From: Bacteroidia bacterium
GTDB taxonomy: Bacteria; Bacteroidota; Bacteroidia; NS11-12g; UBA9320
Direction of reading: 5' to 3'
Length of the DNA: 38,604 nucleotides
NCBI GenBank assembly: GCA_017640445.1
Contig: JAEPQQ010000006.1
Location: 10,727-49,330 of the forward strand
The notes beneath the pieces were generated by a model. The model saw only the letters and a list, made by a program, of their open reading frames with translations. It was not told the origin of the DNA and searched no databases. Shown in pieces: positions 8,486-15,800 of this stretch. The number at the start of each line of letters is the position of its first letter. The stretch's first letter is position 1. The translations under genes and the position numbers were made by a program.

Positions 8486-8797
8486 ATGAAGATAGTACGT
8501 GTAACGTATACGGTTAGACCGGAATACGTTGAGCAAAACAAGGCCAATATTGAGCAGGTGATGAATGACTTACGAGCTTTGAATAACCCCAATACGAAGT
8601 ATGCTTCTTACCTAGCAGAAGATGGTGTAAGTTTCATGCATTTCGCTCAATATCCAGATGAGGAAACAGCGCAACTTTTAAATGAGTTGCCATCGTTCGC
8701 CAAGTTCCGGCAAGAACTAAAAGCAAGCAACCCGGTTTCTCCACCACAATCCAACCATATGACCTTGGTAGGAGCCGCATTTGATCTTTTCAATTAA
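8486..8797 (+). CDS. Dimeric alpha-beta barrel (ABM-like) protein
   Basis: A 103-residue protein starting with a beta strand (KIVRVTYTVRPEYVEQNK), a long helix, a strand (TKYASYLAEDGVSFMHFAQYP) and a second helix (SFAKFRQELKAS), the ferredoxin-like pattern of dimeric alpha-beta barrel proteins such as antibiotic biosynthesis monooxygenases or stress-response DabB-type proteins. No catalytic residues can be assigned. It is the first gene of a pair with the VOC protein 20 nt downstream and is transcribed away from the GlxA-like regulator. Confidence 0.6.
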   Translation: MKIVRVTYTVRPEYVEQNKANIEQVMNDLRALNNPNTKYASYLAEDGVSFMHFAQYPDEETAQLLNELPSFAKFRQELKASNPVSPPQSNHMTLVGAAFDLFN

Positions 8798-8817
8798 TCA
8801 ACATCAACATATCAAAA

Positions 8818-9198
8818 ATGGACAACACAACAAATTCACTGAACTGGTTTGAGATTCCAGCAACAGACATCAAACGAAGCAAAGCATTTTATCAAACTAT
8901 ATTCGACATTGAAATGGAAGACATGGAAATGGGAGAGGCACAAATGGCCTTCTTTCCCTGGTCTTCAGGATCGGGTAAAGCCACAGGCTCTCTGGTTCAA
9001 AGCGAAAACCACAAACCAAGCATGGAGGGTTCAATCGTCTATCTCAACGCAAACCCCAACATGGACTCGGTTTTAGCCAGAGTAGAAGCCGCAGGTGGGA
9101 AAATTCTAGCGCCTAAAATGAGCATTGGAGAGCACGGCCATATTGCCTTTATTATGGACACGGAAGGCAACAACATTGGCATTCACTCCGTGGAGTAA
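8818..9198 (+). CDS. VOC family protein (glyoxalase/bleomycin-resistance-like)
   Basis: 126 residues with two beta-alpha-beta-beta-beta modules: LNWFEIPATDIKRSKAFYQTIF at the start is the classic first module of the VOC (vicinal oxygen chelate) superfamily, and ILAPKMSIGEHGHIAFIMDTEGNNIGIHS is the closing module with the E-H-G and D-x-E-G-N-x-I-G-I pattern. Members include glyoxalase-like enzymes and drug-binding proteins. The exact reaction cannot be read from sequence. It follows the ABM-like gene by 20 nt, suggesting a small detoxification operon. Confidence 0.85.
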   Translation: MDNTTNSLNWFEIPATDIKRSKAFYQTIFDIEMEDMEMGEAQMAFFPWSSGSGKATGSLVQSENHKPSMEGSIVYLNANPNMDSVLARVEAAGGKILAPKMSIGEHGHIAFIMDTEGNNIGIHSVE

Positions 9199-9220
9199 CG
9201 CATTAAGAGTAACCATGGTA

Positions 9221-9249
9221 AAGGGGAGAAGTAATTCTTCCCTTTTTTT
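9221..9249 (+). terminator. Intrinsic terminator after the VOC gene
   Basis: GAAG/CTTC (9228-9231 and 9237-9240) with an outer GGG/CCT extension across a one-base bulge, followed by T7 (9243-9249). The T tract runs into the stop codon of the convergent DUF3817 gene. Confidence 0.7.
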
Positions 9250-9529
9250 ATGCCGGGTTTTTGAAGTACTTCCGATCGATGTAGAACGTACCAAAGGGCA
9301 GGATACTGGCAATCAATACCCAGAATGTTTTTGTTTTGTCCCACTGCTCCTCAGATCGCAAAACAAGCGCCAACACTACGTAGGCAATAAACAACAAACC
9401 ATGCGGCATGCCCAGCATTTTAACGTAGGTTGGGTCTCCGGAAATGTATTTGATGGGTGTGGCAATCAACAGCAATAAGATATACGAAACACCTTCAAGA
9501 AGTGCAATAAGTCTGAACGTCTTAATCAT
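9248..9529 (-). CDS. DUF3817 family membrane protein
   Basis: 93 residues with three hydrophobic segments and the DUF3817 signature: RLIALLEGVSYILLLLIATPIKY at the start, MLGMPHGLLFIAYVVLAL in the middle and the Pro-Phe-Gly-Thr-Phe closing motif (ILPFGTFYIDRKYF). Function unknown; the family is widespread as a small inner-membrane protein. A TAACCTTG element (9534-9541, minus strand, one mismatch from consensus) sits directly before the ATG. Confidence 0.85.
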   Translation of the reverse strand: MIKTFRLIALLEGVSYILLLLIATPIKYISGDPTYVKMLGMPHGLLFIAYVVLALVLRSEEQWDKTKTFWVLIASILPFGTFYIDRKYFKNPA

Positions 9530-9644
9530 GGTGCAAGGTTACTTCAGAAAGTTGGAAACACACAGCATTTGATAATTATCATGTACAACCATAGGGAGCT
9601 GTAAAATACCGAGAAGTGGGGATGCAATAGGGGAAACGGTACGA

Positions 9645-9652
9645 TATCTTAG
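9645..9652 (+). promoter_or_regulatory. -7 element of the four-gene operon
   Basis: TATCTTAG (one mismatch to TAnnTTTG) lies 18 bp before the ATG at 9671. No clear TTG at the -33 distance. It is the only promoter-like element I see ahead of the 9671-15675 gene block. Confidence 0.4.
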
Positions 9653-9670
9653 TCGCAAAAAAATACCGTT

Positions 9671-10675
9671 ATGAAACTTGCTGGAATCAAATCTATTCTT
9701 TGCGCCCTCATGGTAACCACTAGCCTGTTTGTTTACGCACAGGAAGGGAAGTCCACCGGAGACGACAAAAAGCTCTTTAAACAGAAGGGCGAAAACTACT
9801 ATGAAACGTGTGTCAATTGTGTTAGGAATGAGATGCTAGCTGAGATTCTGACGGACGAGGACCCATTCTCCATCAAGATTGTTGGGAACGGTAACATCCA
9901 AAACTCTCTGGAATCAGGCACCGATATCCCAACCAATACCGGTATTGGTATTTCAGTGGTTAAATACCTGTACGAGGAACGAGAAGGCGGACAGGAAGGT
10001 GAAATGAAAATAGCCCATAACACCTTTGCCGGTTTTTACAAGGTAACTCTGGATGCCAGCATCAATGTGGCTTCAACAGTGGATACGCTGGTGGCAAACT
10101 TTGAGGATCAGGAGGTGACGAACCAAAGTGATTTTGGAACATCCATCCTTACACCGCTCAATCAAGGTGGCGGACAAGCAGCCGATATTGAGTTAACCGG
10201 GTTTTATGCCCAAACAAAGGGGAAGCTGCTCAGCGGGCTCAGGCTTCGGTACATTGGGTCAAACCGAAACTGGGATCTGCCCGACTCAAACGGCTCCAAT
10301 CTGGAGAAAGTAACCACCAATATGCTGCGTTTTGGAGGGTTTCATGAGTTTGTTGTGCCTCAATCGCGTAAAGATTACTCGGTTACTTTGGGAGTGGCTT
10401 ACGCTTACAACGGCATAGCGGGAGACCTTGGATTGGAAAAAAATGACGACATTCGGGAAGCCATCCTTGGAACCACCAAAAGACACTACCACGGAGCAGA
10501 AATTGGACTTAACTTTCGATTGAAGAATGTTCGGGTAAACTTTTCGTACCCCGTATTCCCCTGGCAAGGACAAGTGTCGGGCCTAACCGGAGGGCGGCTC
10601 GTGACGGGTATCTCATTCATCGGAGGATTCGGTATCGATGTTGGAAAGGAAAAGGAAAACAACGAAGACGCATAA
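9671..10675 (+). CDS. Secreted, predicted outer-membrane barrel-like protein, first gene of the HNH/ATPase operon
   Basis: 334 residues with a signal peptide (MKLAGIKSILCALMVTTSLFVYAQ). After a short charged linker there is a Cys pair (YYETCVNCVRNEM), then alternating polar/hydrophobic strands through the C-terminus (LSGLRLRYIGSNRNW, YSVTLGVAYAYNG, AEIGLNFRLKNVRVNFSYPVF, LVTGISFIGGFGIDVG), which looks like an outer-membrane beta-barrel or a periplasmic beta-sandwich. I do not recognise the family. Only four bases separate its stop from the next ATG, so it is probably co-transcribed with the amidohydrolase and nuclease genes, although its envelope location is odd for that set. It could be an unrelated passenger. 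Confidence 0.6.
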   Translation: MKLAGIKSILCALMVTTSLFVYAQEGKSTGDDKKLFKQKGENYYETCVNCVRNEMLAEILTDEDPFSIKIVGNGNIQNSLESGTDIPTNTGIGISVVKYLYEEREGGQEGEMKIAHNTFAGFYKVTLDASINVASTVDTLVANFEDQEVTNQSDFGTSILTPLNQGGGQAADIELTGFYAQTKGKLLSGLRLRYIGSNRNWDLPDSNGSNLEKVTTNMLRFGGFHEFVVPQSRKDYSVTLGVAYAYNGIAGDLGLEKNDDIREAILGTTKRHYHGAEIGLNFRLKNVRVNFSYPVFPWQGQVSGLTGGRLVTGISFIGGFGIDVGKEKENNEDA

Positions 10676-10679
10676 CACA

Positions 10680-12434
10680 ATGGCCAAGAAGAAACCACTC
10701 ATTAATGCACACGTTCACATCTTTACGGGTGAACATGTACCACCACTAATTGCTAAGAAATTTATACCCTGGCCACTTTATCGTATGGCTCATGTTCATT
10801 TCTTCTTATGGATTTGGAAGACCATACGTACGTTTAATAAGCAGTTTTATGACCCTAAGAACTGGTACAACCGGTTATTGAATTTCCGGAACCGGGTCAT
10901 GTCGGTGATCGACAGAAACAAGGTGTTGCTTTTTCTTTGGAGGGTAGTTCAGTATATCCTGTTTGCAAACACATTGCTGGTGCTGTGTTACTGGCTTAGA
11001 TCGCGCTCAGAAACAGCTGGCAAGGTGTATGACTACGTTAGCAAATTTGTAGCGTCTAACGGTAACTTTTATGTAATTCTTGATCCTGCCGAGCGGCAAT
11101 GGCTTGCCATTGCTTTGTTCCTGGTTGTGTTCTTTTTCTTTAAATCAGGTCGTAATCTGGTTCTGTTCGCATTGAAACAATTGGTTAGCCTGTTTAAAGC
11201 GCTTCCCGGAAGCCAAACGCGAGCTCTTTTAGAACGGTATCTGTTATTGGGTAAGTACACACTTTACAAGGAACAAAACGGTATTTATAACAAGCTCGAG
11301 AAGCAATACGAACCAAACACCAAGTTTGTAGTGCTGCCCATGGATATGGAATACATGGACGCTGGTAAACCACCTACGCCGTACCTCGATCAGATGAAGG
11401 AACTTGAGGAAGTCAAGAAGAACAACCCAAACACATGCATTCCGTTTGTTTTCGTTGATCCAAGAAGGCTTTCTGCGAAAGATGGTAAGACGTACTTCGA
11501 CTACACATTTACAGATGGTCGGGTTTCTCTTGTAAAAGGATGTTTCATTCAGAAGTATATTGAAGATAAAGGCTTTGGCGGGTTTAAGATCTACCCTGCA
11601 CTTGGTTATTACCCGTTCGATGAGTGGTTGTTGCCTGTTTGGAAGTACGCTGCCGACAATGGTCTACCCATTACCACGCATTGTATTGAAGGCACTATTT
11701 TTTATAGAGGAACCAAAGAAAAACAATGGGACAAACACCCGGTTTTTAGAGAGTCGAAAGGCGATGGTGTTTATGATGAAATGGCTTTACCTCAGCGAAA
11801 GAACGAGGAATTCTCATTGAACTTTACCCACCCGATGAACTATCTCTGCCTGATTAAAGAACCACTGCTTCGTATTTTGGTAGGGCAGGCGAAAGACAAC
11901 CGCATCAAAGAGCTGTTTGGTTATACCGATGAAGAGACGCCTCTTAAACACAACCTTTCCCACCTCAAAATATGTTTAGCTCACTTTGGAGGAGAGGACC
12001 AATGGGAGGAATACCTGGAAAAAGACAGCTACGTATACCCTCAACAAGTAGTACAATACCGCGATCGGGGGCTTGACTTCTCAATTGACCCTGGAAGTAT
12101 TCCATGGGGTCGATTCGAACAACACTGGAAATATGTAGATTGGTACAGCATCATATACAGCCTTATGGCGCAGGGTGAGAACGTTTATGCCGACATTAGT
12201 TACATCGTGTCAAAACCGTCTATCTTCCCGTTGCTAAAGGAGACCGTGGATGATTCGCTTCACCCAAAGGTTGCTTCCCGTGTTTTATTCGGAACTGATT
12301 TCTATGTGGTGAGAAACCATAATTCGGACAAAGAACTATATCTCAATTCGGCAACCGACTTGTCGGAAGAAGAAATGGATCGAATTGCGCGTGAGAATAC
12401 CCATCAATTTGTAACCAACAGCCTTGGCCAATGA
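10680..12434 (+). CDS. Membrane-embedded amidohydrolase-superfamily protein
   Basis: 584 residues from the ATG at 10680. Amidohydrolase landmarks are all present in order: H11-x-H13 (INAHVHIF), Lys303 (GGFKIYPALGYYP), His334 (ITTHCIEG), His435 (ICLAHFGG) and Asp540 (LFGTDFYV), the expected metal ligands and catalytic Asp of an amidohydrolase-2/TatD-like TIM barrel. Uniquely, about 190 residues separate the HxH strand from the rest of the barrel, and this insert has two strong membrane segments (about 82-105 and 141-165), which would anchor the barrel to the inner membrane. The stop overlaps the next start by four bases (ATGA), so it is coupled to the HNH-ATPase gene. An earlier in-frame start (10638) would overlap the preceding gene and is less likely. 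Substrate unknown. Confidence 0.7.
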   Translation: MAKKKPLINAHVHIFTGEHVPPLIAKKFIPWPLYRMAHVHFFLWIWKTIRTFNKQFYDPKNWYNRLLNFRNRVMSVIDRNKVLLFLWRVVQYILFANTLLVLCYWLRSRSETAGKVYDYVSKFVASNGNFYVILDPAERQWLAIALFLVVFFFFKSGRNLVLFALKQLVSLFKALPGSQTRALLERYLLLGKYTLYKEQNGIYNKLEKQYEPNTKFVVLPMDMEYMDAGKPPTPYLDQMKELEEVKKNNPNTCIPFVFVDPRRLSAKDGKTYFDYTFTDGRVSLVKGCFIQKYIEDKGFGGFKIYPALGYYPFDEWLLPVWKYAADNGLPITTHCIEGTIFYRGTKEKQWDKHPVFRESKGDGVYDEMALPQRKNEEFSLNFTHPMNYLCLIKEPLLRILVGQAKDNRIKELFGYTDEETPLKHNLSHLKICLAHFGGEDQWEEYLEKDSYVYPQQVVQYRDRGLDFSIDPGSIPWGRFEQHWKYVDWYSIIYSLMAQGENVYADISYIVSKPSIFPLLKETVDDSLHPKVASRVLFGTDFYVVRNHNSDKELYLNSATDLSEEEMDRIARENTHQFVTNSLGQ

Positions 12435-14830
12435 TTAGGGTAAAGCGACGGAAAGAACAACCCGAGATACTGTACTCCAAGGAGATTGAGGAGGTAAAGG
12501 CTCATATGGAGCAGTTTTACGCGAGGCCCTTAGAAGAACGTAGCCAGGAGCGGCTTGAATTCGGCTTGCCGCGTCATATCAATGAGGCCATACTTAGAGA
12601 TTTGGATGTGGTCTTTAATGGGAAGTGTGCCTATTGCGAAACCAAGGTGTATGTGTCTCAATTTGAAAAGCACAACCCGGAGCTGGAAATACTCACGTCG
12701 TTTGATCGGTTCCGGCCTCCATATGGTGCGCGTGACTTTGAACGCGGTTTCGACCCTGACCACTATTGGTGGTTGGCTCATGAATGGGAAAACATGTACC
12801 TGGCTTGCCCGGCTTGTATGGACAACAAAGCCACCTGGTTTCCGCTAGAGGGTGAACGAGGGAAGCCCACTTCCCCTCATGTACTTCTGAAGAGAATTGA
12901 GTATAATCTATTGATAGATCCATGTGATGAAAACCCGGATGAACATTTACGATTTGATCTGAACGGTGAGGTGGTTCCAACTTCCAACAAGGGAGACGCC
13001 ACCATTACGGTGTTGGATCTAAACCGCTTTTCATTGGTAAATGACCGACTGGATGTAATTACGGAATTCAGGCAATTGGAATCGAATCTAACAACTATTG
13101 GAAACGCCACAAATAATGAACTCCTAAACCTACACGACGAGTGGATTGCAATATTTACAGGTGTATCGATGTTGACACATCTGGCACTTCGCAGGCGCTT
13201 GATTATTGATCTGGTAAAGGCCAATACCGAATTCCTGAAACTGATTTATTCGCCACAACTTGGGAAGGCACTGAACCTGGATCAGCATCAAACGGACGAA
13301 AAACCTCAGAAAAAAGAAAAAACGGAGCGAAACATTGAGCTTGAAGATGCCATAGGTCTGGAGGACGTTGAGTTGACCGCCACTGCAGAAGGAGAAATCC
13401 CTGGAATAACGGAACCACCCGATTTTGTACCAACCATCGATACCAAATTCGTCAAGCAGTTTAAACTTAAGAAGTTAGAACTCCATAACTACAAATGTTT
13501 TGAAGACATGACCATTGAGTTTGATGAAAGACGCTCGGTTGAACATGGCAATAAACAACTTACACCCTGGCTCGTCTTTCTGGGTGATAATGGAGTAGGG
13601 AAGAGCAGCTTGTTAAAAGCCATTGCCTTGTGTTTGTGTGGTGAATCCTACATGAAAAAGGTGCTGCCATTTACCGGAAAACTGCTCATGCACGGGAAGA
13701 AAGAGGGATTCATAAAACTCTACCTCGAGGACCTTAAAGATCCGGTTGAGCTTCATTTTAGTAATGACAGGCAGGATGTAAACCTTATCAACCCCATAGC
13801 ACCGAGCTATTTATTGGGCTATGGCTCCGTTCGGCTTATGCCCGATAGTCGCATCAAACCTGAGCGAGGTGTACGACTTGTTAAAATTCACAATCTGTTT
13901 GAGAACAGTGTATCGATGATCGATGCCAAGAAGTGGATGTTAAATCAAAAGAAGTCCGATTTCGATGTGATTGCTGCTACACTCAAAGTTATACTTGACC
14001 TTCCTGGAAAAGAACGTCTTGTTCGAAAATCAAAGACGGTTCGGATTTTGATGGAAAACGGAACCACCATGTCGCTTTCAGACATGAGCGATGGTTACAA
14101 GAGCGTCTTGGCACTTTGTGTCGATATTATGGCCACCTTAAAAAAGGAAAACCTCAGCTACGACCTGGCAAAAGGCATTGTATTAATAGATGAAATTGGT
14201 ACGCATTTACACCCCAGATGGAAGATGGCGGTTGTAAAACGCATGCGGGAAGCATTTCCCAACATGCAATTTGTGGTAACCACTCATGAACCGCTTTGTT
14301 TAAAAGGCTTGTTTGAAGGAGAAATTGTGGTGCTATCCAAGTTTGAAGGGCAGATTCAAACGCACACTGAGTTGCCCGACCCGAGTAAACTACGCATCGA
14401 TCAAATACTTACATCCCCCTTGTTCGGCTTAAACAGTGTTATTGATCCGGAAATCGAAGATAACTTCGATAAGTACTATGCCCTCCTGGCGAGAAAGAGC
14501 CTCGCAACCGAGCAAGAACCGAGGTGGAGCGAACTGAGCAAAAAGAAACGCCTCAGCAAAGATGAAAAAAATGAACTGGCTAATCTTGAGGGTAACAGGC
14601 TTTCGGAAGAAGAGGAAAATGAGTTGATTCGATTGCGAAATACCGTTGAACCAATTAAGCAACTTGGCAACTCACCACGTGAAGAATTGGCAACGTATAT
14701 CATCGATGAACTGCTTGCTAAACGCGCCAAGCAAGGCGAAACGCTCAAGATGGAGAGTTTAAAAGCCGAAACCCTTAACCGGGTTAGGGCCATTTGGGAC
14801 ATACTAGACGATGAAGAGGACCGGCTATGA
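12431..14830 (+). CDS. HNH-like domain fused to an AAA_21/ABC-type ATPase (PtuB-PtuA-like fusion)
   Basis: 799 residues in two parts. Residues 55-215 are a PtuB/TIGR02646-like HNH domain: C66-x-x-C69 (GKCAYCETK), FRP (94-96), HYWWLAHEWEN, C126-x-x-C129 and LLIDPCDENPDEHLRF. The usual E-H before FRP is D92-R93, so the general-base His seems lost. Residues 340-670 are an ABC/SMC-like ATPase of the OLD/PtuA group: Walker A GDNGVGKSS (385-393), signature SLSDMSDGYKS (548-558), Walker B VLIDEIGTHLHP (584-595) and His-loop TTHEP (H619). The last 110 residues are a charged coiled coil. The HNH part is a clear paralogue of the next gene's product. ATGA overlaps on both sides couple it to its neighbours. 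Predicted role: ATPase sensor/regulator of a nuclease complex; anti-phage or anti-plasmid defence is an inference. Confidence 0.8.
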   Translation: MIRVKRRKEQPEILYSKEIEEVKAHMEQFYARPLEERSQERLEFGLPRHINEAILRDLDVVFNGKCAYCETKVYVSQFEKHNPELEILTSFDRFRPPYGARDFERGFDPDHYWWLAHEWENMYLACPACMDNKATWFPLEGERGKPTSPHVLLKRIEYNLLIDPCDENPDEHLRFDLNGEVVPTSNKGDATITVLDLNRFSLVNDRLDVITEFRQLESNLTTIGNATNNELLNLHDEWIAIFTGVSMLTHLALRRRLIIDLVKANTEFLKLIYSPQLGKALNLDQHQTDEKPQKKEKTERNIELEDAIGLEDVELTATAEGEIPGITEPPDFVPTIDTKFVKQFKLKKLELHNYKCFEDMTIEFDERRSVEHGNKQLTPWLVFLGDNGVGKSSLLKAIALCLCGESYMKKVLPFTGKLLMHGKKEGFIKLYLEDLKDPVELHFSNDRQDVNLINPIAPSYLLGYGSVRLMPDSRIKPERGVRLVKIHNLFENSVSMIDAKKWMLNQKKSDFDVIAATLKVILDLPGKERLVRKSKTVRILMENGTTMSLSDMSDGYKSVLALCVDIMATLKKENLSYDLAKGIVLIDEIGTHLHPRWKMAVVKRMREAFPNMQFVVTTHEPLCLKGLFEGEIVVLSKFEGQIQTHTELPDPSKLRIDQILTSPLFGLNSVIDPEIEDNFDKYYALLARKSLATEQEPRWSELSKKKRLSKDEKNELANLEGNRLSEEEENELIRLRNTVEPIKQLGNSPREELATYIIDELLAKRAKQGETLKMESLKAETLNRVRAIWDILDDEEDRL

Positions 14831-15675
14831 TTCCCATTGATCGAAACGACGTAGATACACCGGCGGTGCTTAAAGACGACGCCAAGGGGTTAAAAGAAAC
14901 CAGGGAGGCCATCAAACATTATGAAGAGGGTAATGACGGAGCGTTCAAGTACAAATGGTATCGACATCGTGAAGTAAAAGACGCGCTGATTAAACTGTTT
15001 AAGGGGAAATGTGCGTATTGTGAAAGTAAGTTTCTCCATGTTTACTCGGGCGATGTTGAGCACTTTAGACCCAAGGGTGAAATAACGGAGGCGAATCCTT
15101 CAAAGCCGGGATATTACTGGCTGGCAGCCGAGTGGACCAACTTATTGCTCTCATGCAGAAACTGCAATCAAAAACTCAAACACCTGTTTCCGGATAGCGC
15201 AAAAAAACGCACAGGCGGAAAAATGAATCAATTCCCTTTACGGGGTGGTGCCAGGCACGTTCAAACACATGAAAAATCGGTTGATCTCGAAGAAGATCAC
15301 CGCTTACTTCTCAACCCGTGTAAAGACAATCCACAACGTCACCTTCGGTTTCACGATAAGGAAGGAGTAATTGTTGGTATGACGGACATGGGAAAAGCGT
15401 CTATCAAGGTGTTGGCCCTGCAGCGTATGCCCCTGGTTCAGGAACGGGAAAAATTGTTGATTGAGATTTGGGCACAAATTCAGCGTGTGGAAGAGGGGAT
15501 GAAGCACTATGATGAGGCCCTTCAGGCTACCAATACGGATAAGCAACTTTACTTCGATATCATTCTCAAACGTGAGCTTAAACGCTTAAAAGCTTACTGC
15601 AAACCAACGGAAGAATTCTCCGCTATGGCACAGCAGGTTGTGAATGAATTTCTGAAAGGACTCAACCCGATTTAA
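14827..15675 (+). CDS. HNH endonuclease, PtuB/TIGR02646-like
   Basis: 282 residues. The nuclease core lies at 58-125: GKCAYCESK (C62, C65), the intact catalytic E78-H79 in DVEHFRPKGE, YYWLAAEWTNLLLSC (N105), C110-x-x-C113-N114 and a downstream FPL. This is the pattern of retron- and Septu-associated HNH proteins (TIGR02646/PtuB). A second conserved block, LLLNPCKDNPQRHLRFH, matches the same position in the upstream fusion protein, so the two arose by duplication. The gene starts inside the preceding stop (ATGA). It is probably the active nuclease of the operon, with the ATPase fusion as its partner. Confidence 0.85.
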   Translation: MIPIDRNDVDTPAVLKDDAKGLKETREAIKHYEEGNDGAFKYKWYRHREVKDALIKLFKGKCAYCESKFLHVYSGDVEHFRPKGEITEANPSKPGYYWLAAEWTNLLLSCRNCNQKLKHLFPDSAKKRTGGKMNQFPLRGGARHVQTHEKSVDLEEDHRLLLNPCKDNPQRHLRFHDKEGVIVGMTDMGKASIKVLALQRMPLVQEREKLLIEIWAQIQRVEEGMKHYDEALQATNTDKQLYFDIILKRELKRLKAYCKPTEEFSAMAQQVVNEFLKGLNPI

Positions 15676-15737
15676 CGGTGTCATCTGGTCCGGAATAACT
15701 TCGCCGAAAAGGCCTGAATATCTTCCACTTAAACCGC

Positions 15738-15768
15738 TTGTTAAATCCGCTTTTTTATAAAATCTTTG
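15738..15768 (+). promoter_or_regulatory. Promoter of the threonyl-tRNA synthetase gene
   Basis: TTG (15738-15740), a 20-bp spacer and AATCTTTG (15761-15768; one mismatch) fit the Bacteroidota pattern, giving a leader of about 25 nt before the ATG at 15801. The synthetase therefore has its own promoter and need not depend on the upstream operon. Confidence 0.5.
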
Positions 15769-15800
15769 CCCACTTAATACCACGTTCAAACGATCGTACA

